Shown here in pieces: positions 8,981-16,512 of a stretch of 59,321 nt of DNA (position 1 is the stretch's first letter; the number at the start of each line of letters is the position of its first letter). Source of the DNA: Burkholderiales bacterium. GTDB lineage: Bacteria > Pseudomonadota > Gammaproteobacteria > Burkholderiales > Burkholderiaceae. A program made the translations under genes and the position numbers. The notes beneath the pieces are model-generated. The model was given only the letters and a program-made list of their open reading frames with translations, was not told the origin of the DNA and ran no database searches. The stretch lies in assembly GCA_947372535.1 (NCBI GenBank), contig CANBUA010000002.1, forward strand, positions 1 to 59,321, read 5' to 3'.

Positions 8981-9982
8981 ATGAATCCTCCTGCATTTTC
9001 CGAAGTCGCCACATGGTCTGGCGCGACGCTGATCCCCGATCTGGCTGGCGTGGTGGCTCATGGGCCTGATGCCGCGACCTTCCTCCACGGCCAGTTGAGC
9101 CAGGATGTGCAATCGCTCGATGCCGGCCATGCGCGCCTGGCGGGCTATTGCTCGGTCAAGGGCCGCTTGCTGGCCTCGGCCGTGATGGTGCGGCCAGCAC
9201 CCGAGACCGTCTGGTTGTGGATGGATGCCAGCGTTCAGGCGACCACACTCAAGCGTTTGAGCATATTCGTGATGCGTTCCAAGTTGACGCTGCGCGATCT
9301 GTCGGCTGATTTTTGTGCGGTGGGGCTGGTCGGTGCCGACGCCGCTCGATCCATCGCGCCTGACTTGGCGTCAAGCCTGATCGCGCCTTGGCAATCGGGC
9401 TTGATCGCCGCCGGCAAAGCGGCAGTTCCTGATGAAGAAGCAGTGCCCGCCACGCTGGTCAGGCTGCCCGATGTGCTGGGTGCGGTCAGGTATTTGTGGC
9501 TGGGCCCCAGGGCCCTGGGGGCATCCGTGATCGATCAGGCCGGCGTCTTGCCTGAAAGCGCCTGGGCATGGCTGGATGTGATGAGCGGCGTGCCACGCAT
9601 CCAGGCCGCCACGGCGGACCAGTTCGTCCCGCAGATGATCAACTTCGAACTGGTGGGCGGCATCAACTTCAAGAAGGGTTGCTACCCCGGTCAGGAGATC
9701 GTGGCGCGTAGCCAGTACCGCGGCACGATCAAGCGGCGGGCCTTCGTGTTGCAGGCCGATGCGGCAGTGATGCCGGGACAAGAGGTGTTTTCGACGCAGG
9801 ACCCGGACCAGCCTTGCGGCATGGTGGTCAATGCGGCGCCACATCCCCTGCAAGGCTGGGCAGTCCTGGCCGAAGTCAAGCTCCAGTACGCGGACGGTGC
9901 TTTGGCTGCGGGCCCGGGTATCGGCGCCGTGCCATTGGCTTTGGGCGCCCTGCCCTACGAGCTCACACAAGACGATGCCTGA
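8981..9982 (+). CDS. ygfZ: Folate-binding Fe-S cluster maturation protein YgfZ
   Basis: This 333-residue member of the YgfZ/GcvT family acts in tetrahydrofolate-dependent assembly or repair of iron-sulfur enzymes. The diagnostic motif K-G-C-Y-x-G-Q-E is present as FKKGCYPGQEIVARSQYRG at about residues 228-246. An FLHGQLSQDV segment is near the N-terminus and FVPQMINFELVGGINF precedes the motif. ATG 8981 is chosen over an in-frame ATG at 8933 because the family begins a few residues before the conserved domain. It is the first gene of a short plus-strand group and faces mltG head to head. Confidence 0.92.
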   Translation: MNPPAFSEVATWSGATLIPDLAGVVAHGPDAATFLHGQLSQDVQSLDAGHARLAGYCSVKGRLLASAVMVRPAPETVWLWMDASVQATTLKRLSIFVMRSKLTLRDLSADFCAVGLVGADAARSIAPDLASSLIAPWQSGLIAAGKAAVPDEEAVPATLVRLPDVLGAVRYLWLGPRALGASVIDQAGVLPESAWAWLDVMSGVPRIQAATADQFVPQMINFELVGGINFKKGCYPGQEIVARSQYRGTIKRRAFVLQADAAVMPGQEVFSTQDPDQPCGMVVNAAPHPLQGWAVLAEVKLQYADGALAAGPGIGAVPLALGALPYELTQDDA

Positions 9983-10063
9983 TGTCAAGGGCGTCACGCC
10001 CGTGGCGCCTGTGTGATCGATGGGCGGCGGATCCACGCTCGTTTTGCCGCAAGATGTCGGGCA

Positions 10064-10411
10064 ATGACATCATCGCTCTACATCTACTACAAGGTCCGGC
10101 CTGAGCTGGCGGTACCGCTGCGGGAAGCCATCCACACCATGCAAGCCCGCTTGCGCTCGGCCATGCCGGGGCTCGCGGCGGCGTTGTGGACACGCTCGGA
10201 CCAGGCTGATGGCGCAACACCAGCGACGTGGATGGAGGTCTACCAATTCAACGGCCATGCCGATGCGCGCGCCTGGACCGCCCTGGATGAGGCCTTGGCG
10301 CCCCTGCTGGCCCAATTGCCCGAAGGCATCGACGGCCCCAGGCACCGTGAGCGTTTCAGCCTGATGGCGCCCTCCATTGGCACCGGCTATGGGGGCCTGC
10401 CATGTGCCTGA
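10064..10411 (+). CDS. DUF4936 family protein
   Basis: This 115-residue cytosolic protein opens with MTSSLYIYYKVRPE and contains TWMEVYQFNG and RHRERF. These are the conserved elements I associate with DUF4936, a small ferredoxin-fold-like family found mostly in betaproteobacteria. ATG 10064 is selected; an in-frame upstream start at 10013 would add residues without similarity. The gene overlaps the following NRDE gene by 10 bases. The biochemical function is unknown. Confidence 0.78.
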   Translation: MTSSLYIYYKVRPELAVPLREAIHTMQARLRSAMPGLAAALWTRSDQADGATPATWMEVYQFNGHADARAWTALDEALAPLLAQLPEGIDGPRHRERFSLMAPSIGTGYGGLPCA

Positions 10412-11397
10412 TGTCTTTGGCACTGGACCTCAACAGCCGGTTTCCCTTCGTGCTGGCCGCCAACCGCGACGAGTACATGAACCGCGAGGCCGCACGGCTG
10501 GCCTGGTGGGAGTTGCCGGGGCAGCCGCCCATCCTGGGTGGCCGCGACCTGCAGGCCGGTGGCACCTGGTTGGGATTGACAGCAATGGGACGCCTGGGAC
10601 TGGTCACAAACTACCGCGCCCCTGACAACGTCGATCCTCAAGCGCCGTCACGCGGCGACATCGTGCCTCGCTGGCTCAAGGGCGACAAAGCCATGCAGAC
10701 CCTCTGGCCGCAATTGGCCATGGGCGGCTACAACGGCTTCAACATGGTGGCGCTGGATTTTGCCGAGGGCGATTGCTTCTGGCTGTCCAACACCGCGCGC
10801 CACCCACAACGGCTGGAGCGCGGTGTCCACGGCCTGTCCAATGGACACCTCAATGAGCCCTGGCCCAAGGTCGCGCAACTCAAGGCGCGTACCAAAGTGG
10901 CGGTCAGTCAGGCCAGCTCGCTCGATGACCTGAGCATGCGCCTGTTTGAAGCGCTGGCCGACCCCTCCATGGCGCCCGACGATGAATTGCCCTACACAGG
11001 CGTGCCTCAGGACCTGGAGCGGCTGCTGTCGGCCGCTTTCATCCGCACGGGCGATGGCAAATACGGCACCCGGTGTTCGACCCTGGTCATCACCGAGCGC
11101 GTCAACAAGCGCCTGGTGACCCATGTGCTGGAGCGCACTTACACGGCCGGCACGCGCATGGCCCTGCTGCGCCGGGTCACCTTGAAGAACTGGCCGCCTC
11201 GCCACACGGCATCCAGCGAGCAACTGGCACGGCTGGACCACAGCCTCACGCCAGCGGCCATGCGCCACGAGGAGAATTTCGAGAGCAGCGACGTGCAGGA
11301 GCAGGACGACCATGCGCTGGAGCCGGTGGTGGCCCGCAAGACCCGCGCACGCAGCCTCATCAAACCGGCAGGCACCAAGCGACCGCCGTCGGCCTGA
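10402..11397 (+). CDS. NRDE (TANGO2-like) family protein
   Basis: The 331-residue protein begins MCLMSLALDLNSRFPFVLAA and then shows the family signature NRDE (ANRDEYMNR, about residues 20-27). GGRDLQAGGTWLGL and GRLGLVTNYR follow. The N-terminal cysteine right after Met fits an N-terminal-nucleophile-like fold proposed for the family. Eukaryotic TANGO2 is linked to lipid and haem metabolism, but the bacterial role is not established. The last 60 residues (acidic SSDVQEQDD, then basic RKTRARSLIK) are not part of the core domain. It overlaps the DUF4936 gene by 10 bases, so the two are probably co-expressed. Confidence 0.85.
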   Translation: MCLMSLALDLNSRFPFVLAANRDEYMNREAARLAWWELPGQPPILGGRDLQAGGTWLGLTAMGRLGLVTNYRAPDNVDPQAPSRGDIVPRWLKGDKAMQTLWPQLAMGGYNGFNMVALDFAEGDCFWLSNTARHPQRLERGVHGLSNGHLNEPWPKVAQLKARTKVAVSQASSLDDLSMRLFEALADPSMAPDDELPYTGVPQDLERLLSAAFIRTGDGKYGTRCSTLVITERVNKRLVTHVLERTYTAGTRMALLRRVTLKNWPPRHTASSEQLARLDHSLTPAAMRHEENFESSDVQEQDDHALEPVVARKTRARSLIKPAGTKRPPSA

Positions 11398-11409
11398 CGT
11401 ACAAAATCA

Positions 11410-12276
11410 TCAAACCGACTTGATCATGGTGATGTGCGGGATGCCGACTTCATCGAACACCTCGCCGCTGGGGGCGAAGCCCAGCCTCGCATAGAAAGCC
11501 TGGGCCGCGGTCTGCGCATGCAAGGTGATGCGGTGGCAGCCCTGTTCGAGGGCTTTTTCCAGCAAGGCTTGGAGAACGGCCTGCCCCAGGCCGGCACCGC
11601 GCATAGACCGCAACACGGCCATGCGCCCGATCCTGGCTTCGCCGGTCGGCATGCCGGCGGTGATGAGCCGTCCTGTGGCCAATGGCAGCCCGGCGTGATT
11701 GCAGACCAGGGCATGGCAGGCCTGCTCGTCATCGGCATCCCACTCCTCATCCGCCGGCACGGCCTGCTCGACGATGAAAACTTCGCTGCGGACCTGCCGA
11801 GAGCCGTGGGCTAGCGATGTCCAACTGCCCAGAGACAGCGTGGTGACAGGATCGCCCGCGGCATGGGCCTGGATCTGCTGACGAAACGCTGGCGGCACGG
11901 GGTGTGGTCGGCCATGGGCCATTGCGATGTACACATAAACCACCTCGCCCGTGACCAACAAGCGATGGTCCGACCACACGGCCCAACTCATCTTGATGGA
12001 CGAGGTGCCGATGCTCTCACAGCGCAGGCCGATGTCCAGCCAGTCGTCCAGCCTGGCAGGCGCGTGGTACGACAAGGCCTGATGACGCACATAGACATCG
12101 CCACCCAGGTGCTTGAAACCATCTGGATAAGGCAGGCCGACGGCGCGCCAGTATTCGGAGATGGCGACATCGAGGTAGCTCAGGTAATGGCCGTTGAAGA
12201 CCACTTGCTGGGCATCGACCTCTTGCCAGCGCACGCGCAAACGGTGGATGAAAGGGAACTGTGTGCGTTGGGCCAT
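11410..12276 (-). CDS. Acyl-CoA thioesterase-GNAT acetyltransferase fusion
   Basis: The 288-residue protein joins two enzymes. Residues 1-140 are a hotdog thioesterase of the YbgC/4-hydroxybenzoyl-CoA type, with VRWQEVDAQQVVFNGHYLSYLD. The conserved Asp is two residues before Gln-Gln, and GEVVYVYI forms the final strand. Residues 150-288 are a GNAT domain of the ElaA type, with RSEVFIVEQAVPADEEWD, the acetyl-CoA loop RSMRGAGLGQAVL and FYARLGFAPSGEVFDEVGIPH. ATG 12276 is preferred; upstream in-frame codons lack similarity. It converges on the NRDE gene (12 bases apart). The fusion suggests paired acyl-CoA hydrolysis and N-acylation, but substrates are unknown. Confidence 0.88.
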   Translation of the reverse strand: MAQRTQFPFIHRLRVRWQEVDAQQVVFNGHYLSYLDVAISEYWRAVGLPYPDGFKHLGGDVYVRHQALSYHAPARLDDWLDIGLRCESIGTSSIKMSWAVWSDHRLLVTGEVVYVYIAMAHGRPHPVPPAFRQQIQAHAAGDPVTTLSLGSWTSLAHGSRQVRSEVFIVEQAVPADEEWDADDEQACHALVCNHAGLPLATGRLITAGMPTGEARIGRMAVLRSMRGAGLGQAVLQALLEKALEQGCHRITLHAQTAAQAFYARLGFAPSGEVFDEVGIPHITMIKSV

Positions 12277-12304
12277 GCCGCTATTGTGGCTGCCATCGGA
12301 CGCG

Positions 12305-12335
12305 AAAAAGCCCGTCGGTGTCAACCAGACGGGCT
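12305..12335 (-). terminator. Rho-independent terminator after fadD
   Basis: On the minus strand an 8-bp stem AGCCCGTC/GACGGGCT with an 11-base loop (12309-12335) is followed by a run of five T residues. It starts 35 bases past the fadD stop and closes the fatty-acid operon. Confidence 0.78.
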
Positions 12336-12369
12336 GTTCTTCAGGGCGTCCGCAGCGATGGCGGCTGGC

Positions 12370-14124
12370 TTACTTCGCGTCGCGCAGCTCGCGGCGCAAG
12401 ATCTTGCCCACGGGCGACTTCGGCAGCTCAGTGCTGCGGAACTCGACGATGCGGGGGATCTTGTAGCCGGTCAGGCTCTTGCGGCAATGCTCGATCACGC
12501 TTTCCTTGGTCAGGCTGTCGTTGCGCGGCACGATGATGACCTTGACGCGTTCGCCAGCGACCGGGTCGGGCACGCCGATGGCGGCCACTTCCTTGACATC
12601 GGGGTGAGAGGCCAGCACGTCTTCGATCTCGTTGGGATAGACGTTGAAGCCCGAGACCAGGATCATGTCCTTCTTGCGGTCAACGATCTTGATGAAGCCC
12701 TTGTCGTCCATCACGGCGACATCGCCCGTGGCCAGCCAGCCGTCGGCATCCAGCACTTCAGCGGTGGCATCGGGGCGCTTCCAATAGCCCTTCATGACCT
12801 GCGGGCCGCGCACGCACAGCTCGCCCGGCTCACCGATGTTGGCCCAGGTGCCGTCATCGCGGCGCATGCGCACTTCGGTCGAGGGCACGGGCACGCCGAT
12901 GGAGCCAGTAAAGACCGGGCCGGGCTTGCTGATGTCCACCGGGGCTTGCGTCACGATGGGCGAGCACTCGGTCAGGCCATAACCTTCGACCACGGCGTTG
13001 TTGGTGACTTCCTTCCAACGCTCGGCCACGTTGCGCTGCAGGGCCATGCCGCCAGCGATCGACAGCTTGAGCTTGGAGAAATCGAGCTTACGGAAAGCGG
13101 GATCATCCAGGAAGGAGGCGAACAAGGTGTTCACACCCGTGATGCCCGAGAACTTCTCGTTCTTGAGGATCATCATCACGCGCTTGGTGTCGCGCGGGTT
13201 GGCGATCAGGATGTTGCGACCACCCAGGGCCATGAAGATCAGGCCGTTCACCGTGAGCGAGAAGATGTGGTACATCGGGATCAGTGTGACCACGGTCTCG
13301 GTGTCGTCGGTCAATTGACCTTCGGCAAAGGCCAGGGCCTGCTGGCAGTTGGCCAGCACGTTGCGGTGCGTCAGCATGGCGCCCTTGGCCACGCCGGTGG
13401 TGCCGCCGGTGTATTGCAGGAAGGCCAGGTCATCAGGCTTGACGACCGGTTTCTTGACCTGCACCTTGGCACCGATCTTGAGCGCGTCACGCATCCAGAT
13501 GGCGGTGGGCAGGTTGTAGGCCGGCACCATTTTCTGGACCTTGCGCAGGATGAAGTTCAGTGCCCAACCCTTGGGGTTGAAGAAGCCGTCGGCCAGCAGG
13601 TCACCGATCTGCGTCAGGACGATGTTCTTGACGTTGGTGCCGGCTTGCGCCTCTTGCATCGTCTTGGCGAATGTTTCCATCACGATGATGGTCTCTGCGC
13701 CGGAATCCTTGAGCTGATGGTTCAACTCGCGTGCGGTGTACAGCGGGTTGACGTTGACCACCACCGCACCGATGCGCAGCACGGCAAACAGCACCACCGG
13801 ATACTGGAAGATGTTGGGCAGCATGATCGCCACGCGATCGCCCTGCTTGATGCCCTTGCTTTGTAGGTAGCCGGCGAACTGAAGGACCAGCCGCTCGAGG
13901 CGGTCATTGGTCATCTCGGTGCCGATGCTCACGAAACCAGGGCGGTGACGGAACTTGTTGATGCACTCATCGAAATAATCGTTGAGCGACTGATACTTGT
14001 TCAGGTCGACGTCATGCGGCACACCCTTGACGTAGGCGTCCAACCAGATGCGGTTGGTGGTGCCGTCAGGGTTGACGATGGACTGCTGGTGGGGCACTGC
14101 GGCCGCGCTGGCTTGCGTCATCAT
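12370..14124 (-). CDS. fadD: Long-chain fatty acid-CoA ligase
   Basis: The enzyme adenylates a fatty acid and transfers it to CoA at the inner membrane. The 584-residue protein shows the AMP-binding signature YTGGTTGVAKGAMLTHRN (238-255), a GYGLTECSP motif, YWKRPDATAEVLDADGWLATGD, the FIKIVDRKKDMILVSGFNVYP hinge region and the catalytic lysine in PKSPVGKILRREL at the C-terminus. GAGGAG precedes ATG 14124 at good spacing. It is the last gene of the fatty-acid group, separated from the thiolase by 161 bases that contain a palindromic site, so it may have its own promoter as well as read-through. Confidence 0.94.
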   Translation of the reverse strand: MMTQASAAAVPHQQSIVNPDGTTNRIWLDAYVKGVPHDVDLNKYQSLNDYFDECINKFRHRPGFVSIGTEMTNDRLERLVLQFAGYLQSKGIKQGDRVAIMLPNIFQYPVVLFAVLRIGAVVVNVNPLYTARELNHQLKDSGAETIIVMETFAKTMQEAQAGTNVKNIVLTQIGDLLADGFFNPKGWALNFILRKVQKMVPAYNLPTAIWMRDALKIGAKVQVKKPVVKPDDLAFLQYTGGTTGVAKGAMLTHRNVLANCQQALAFAEGQLTDDTETVVTLIPMYHIFSLTVNGLIFMALGGRNILIANPRDTKRVMMILKNEKFSGITGVNTLFASFLDDPAFRKLDFSKLKLSIAGGMALQRNVAERWKEVTNNAVVEGYGLTECSPIVTQAPVDISKPGPVFTGSIGVPVPSTEVRMRRDDGTWANIGEPGELCVRGPQVMKGYWKRPDATAEVLDADGWLATGDVAVMDDKGFIKIVDRKKDMILVSGFNVYPNEIEDVLASHPDVKEVAAIGVPDPVAGERVKVIIVPRNDSLTKESVIEHCRKSLTGYKIPRIVEFRSTELPKSPVGKILRRELRDAK

Positions 14125-14188
14125 GTGTCTCCTCGGGTGCCTCGAAAGGCCCCTTGTTGTTCCTACGCTGTCATCTGACGGAATTTTT

Positions 14189-14206
14189 TGACAAGAATTG
14201 TTGTCA
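14189..14206. promoter_or_regulatory. 18-bp palindrome upstream of fadD
   Basis: The site TGACAAGAATTGTTGTCA has perfect 6-base arms (TGACAA and TTGTCA) around a GAATTG core with an AATT centre, so only two central positions break the dyad. It lies 65-82 bases ahead of the fadD ATG. Outer TCTGAC (14174-14179) and GTCAGA (14203-14208) form a second, wider dyad. It looks like the operator of a dimeric regulator and does not match the PsrA-type motif found ahead of the TetR gene. Confidence 0.45.
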
Positions 14207-14285
14207 GACGGCAGTAAAGTCAGGGATTGTAAGCTTGAGACAAGGGTTTCCGCTTAGGTAGAACCCTTGTGCAAGCCCCCTCGAA

Positions 14286-15578
14286 TCAGCGCTCCAGGAT
14301 GGCGACGACGCCTTGGCCGCCAGCGGCGCAGATGGAAATCAGGCCACGGCCCGAACCCTTCTGCGCGAGCATCTTGGCCAGCGAGGCCACGATGCGGCCA
14401 CCCGTGGCAGCGAATGGGTGACCGGCTGCCAGCGACGAGCCATTGACGTTGAGCTTGCTGCGGTCGATCGAGCCCAGCGGCTTGTCCAGGCCCAGCTTTT
14501 CCTTGCAGTACTTGGGATCTTCCCAGGCCTTGAGTGTGCACAGCACCTGCGCGGCAAAGGCTTCATGGATTTCATAGAAATCGAAGTCTTGCAGCGTCAA
14601 GCCAGCGCGGGCCAGCATGCGGGGCACGGCGTAGGCCGGGGCCATCAGCAGGCCTTCTTTTTCGGGGCCGAAGAAGTCCACGGCGGCCACTTCACTGTGC
14701 GTGATGTAGGCCTGCACCGGCAGGTTGTGCGCGGCTGCCCACTCTTCGCTGGCCAGCAGCACGGCCGAGGCGCCATCGGTCAGGGGCGTGGAGTTGGCAG
14801 GCGTCAGGGTGCCTTGGCCGGGGGCGATCTTCTTGTCGAAGCAAGGCTTGAGCGAGCGCAGCTTCTCGATGGTGATGCCTTCGCGCAGATTGTTGTCCTT
14901 GGCCACGCCCTTGTAAGGCGTCATCAGATCGGCGAAGAAGCCTTCCTTGTAGGCGCGGGCCAGGTTGGTGTGCGAGGCCAGGGCCAGTTGGTCCTGCTCT
15001 TCACGGGGGATGGCCCATTCGCGCGCCATCAACTCGGCATGCTCGCCCATGGAGAAACCGGTGCGAGGCTCGCCGTTCTTGGGCACGTTGGGCTTGACCA
15101 GCATCGAGGGGCGGATCTTGGTCAGGACCTTGAGTTGGGCGCTGGTGGTCTTGCCACGGTTGGCTTCCAGCAGGATCTTGCGCATCTTCTCGTTCACGCC
15201 GATGGGCGCGTCCGAGGTCGTGTCCACGCCGCCGCCGATGCCGGACTCGATGTAGCCCAAGGCAATCTTGTTGGCCACCAGCATGATGGCTTCCAGGCCG
15301 GTGCCGCAAGCCTGTTGCAGGTCATAGGCTGGCGTCTGTGGCGACAGGGTCGTCGACAGCACGGTTTCGCGGACCAGGTTGAAGTCACGCGAGTGCTTCA
15401 TCACGGCGCCGGCGGCGACATCGCCCAGGCGTTCGCCGTGCAGGTTGAAACGGTCCACCAGGCCTTGCAGCGTGGCCGTCAGCATGTCCTGGTTGGACTC
15501 GTGCGAGTAGACGGTGTTGGAGCGGGCGAAAGGAATGCGGTTGCCCCCGATGATGGCGGCGCGGCGAACAGTGGTCAT
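14286..15578 (-). CDS. Acetyl-CoA C-acyltransferase (thiolase, FadI/FadA2-like)
   Basis: The 430-residue enzyme cleaves 3-ketoacyl-CoA or runs in the condensing direction. All thiolase catalytic elements are visible: the nucleophile in LQQACGTGLEA (C91), the oxyanion His in EIHEAF (H338), GHPFAATGGR (H387) and the acid/base Cys in SICAAGGQG (C417). The length and the KIRPSMLVKPNVPKNG region place it with the longer FadI-like thiolases. AGGA lies at a good distance from ATG 15578. It sits between a MaoC-like hydratase and fadD, so with FabG it supplies the hydration, oxidation and thiolysis steps of an acyl-CoA cycle. Confidence 0.93.
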   Translation of the reverse strand: MTTVRRAAIIGGNRIPFARSNTVYSHESNQDMLTATLQGLVDRFNLHGERLGDVAAGAVMKHSRDFNLVRETVLSTTLSPQTPAYDLQQACGTGLEAIMLVANKIALGYIESGIGGGVDTTSDAPIGVNEKMRKILLEANRGKTTSAQLKVLTKIRPSMLVKPNVPKNGEPRTGFSMGEHAELMAREWAIPREEQDQLALASHTNLARAYKEGFFADLMTPYKGVAKDNNLREGITIEKLRSLKPCFDKKIAPGQGTLTPANSTPLTDGASAVLLASEEWAAAHNLPVQAYITHSEVAAVDFFGPEKEGLLMAPAYAVPRMLARAGLTLQDFDFYEIHEAFAAQVLCTLKAWEDPKYCKEKLGLDKPLGSIDRSKLNVNGSSLAAGHPFAATGGRIVASLAKMLAQKGSGRGLISICAAGGQGVVAILER

Positions 15579-15632
15579 GGACGATCCTGGACGGGAAAAA
15601 GGGTTGAAATCAAACGATCAGATCAAGTCAGA

Positions 15633-16493
15633 TCAGTAGGTGACGCGGCCGCGCAAGTGAGGCTTCTCACCCTTGGCATTGCGCACCTCGAACAGGGCAC
15701 CGTTTTCCTGGCGGTTGGCCCACAGGGAAACACGCGCCGGCAGGAACAGCGGCGTCTTGAACTCGACGAAGACCTCGGCCTTGTCGAGGTCCTCGCGTGG
15801 CATCAGGATGGCCAGCGCACGCGCCTTGGTCCACATGCCGTGAGCGATTGCTTTCTTGAAGCCCAGCAGCTTGGCCGTCACGTTCGAGAGGTGAATTGGG
15901 TTCACGTCACGCGAGATGGCGGCATAACGACGACCGATGCCGGCAGCGGCGAAGAAATCGGCCTGGTGCGACAGCGGGGTGTCGTCGACCAATTCGCTCT
16001 TGTAAGGCGCGCCCTTGGGGTTGCGCACGCCCAGGCGCAGCAAGTACCAGGCGCTTTCCCAGACCACCACGTCACCGCGGATGGCCTTGGCGTGAAGCAC
16101 CACGACCTGGCCTTTTTCATGGGCCTGCATCTCGCCAGTGCGCATTTCGTAGCGGAGCTCGTCACCAATGTTGATGCGGTGGTGCAGCGTGGCGCGGTTG
16201 GCCAGGTGAACCAGGCCAATCGCCGACCACGGAAAGCGGCGCGAAATGAAGAACTGCATCGCCAGCGGGAAGGCCTGCATGTGCGGGTACAGCATGGGCA
16301 CGCCGTGCGCCTTGGTGAAGCCGCACACCTTGGCGTAGGCCGCCACGTGCCGGGCCTCGACCACCACCTTGGGGCGTACATAGGTCACCTCTGGCAGGGA
16401 CTCGACCGACTTCGGGCGACGGTTCAGCGCACGCAGATGACCGATGTTCTCGGTGATCGGGTGCAGCAGCTTTTTGACTTCGATGATTTTCAT
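15633..16493 (-). CDS. MaoC-like double-hotdog (R)-enoyl-CoA/ACP hydratase
   Basis: The 286-residue protein is twice the length of a single MaoC domain. The C-terminal hotdog carries the hydratase motif RRYAAISRDVNPIHLSN with catalytic D196 and H201, followed by IAHGMW (216-221). The N-terminal half (about 40-150) keeps the fold but no complete D-x4-H motif, as expected for a pseudo-symmetric double hotdog. This layout resembles mycobacterial HtdX. The gene is 19 bases after the stop of the long fabG gene. The stereochemistry of the product is inferred from the family. Confidence 0.87.
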   Translation of the reverse strand: MKIIEVKKLLHPITENIGHLRALNRRPKSVESLPEVTYVRPKVVVEARHVAAYAKVCGFTKAHGVPMLYPHMQAFPLAMQFFISRRFPWSAIGLVHLANRATLHHRINIGDELRYEMRTGEMQAHEKGQVVVLHAKAIRGDVVVWESAWYLLRLGVRNPKGAPYKSELVDDTPLSHQADFFAAAGIGRRYAAISRDVNPIHLSNVTAKLLGFKKAIAHGMWTKARALAILMPREDLDKAEVFVEFKTPLFLPARVSLWANRQENGALFEVRNAKGEKPHLRGRVTY

Positions 16494-16512
16494 GAACTGC
16501 TACTTGAGGCGA

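Noticed and set aside
11863..13866. 667-codon open frame on the plus strand
   Set aside because: It runs antisense to the thioesterase-GNAT fusion and fadD. Its His/Asp/Gly/Val-rich composition is the usual by-product of GC-rich codon bias on the opposite strand, and no domain is visible.
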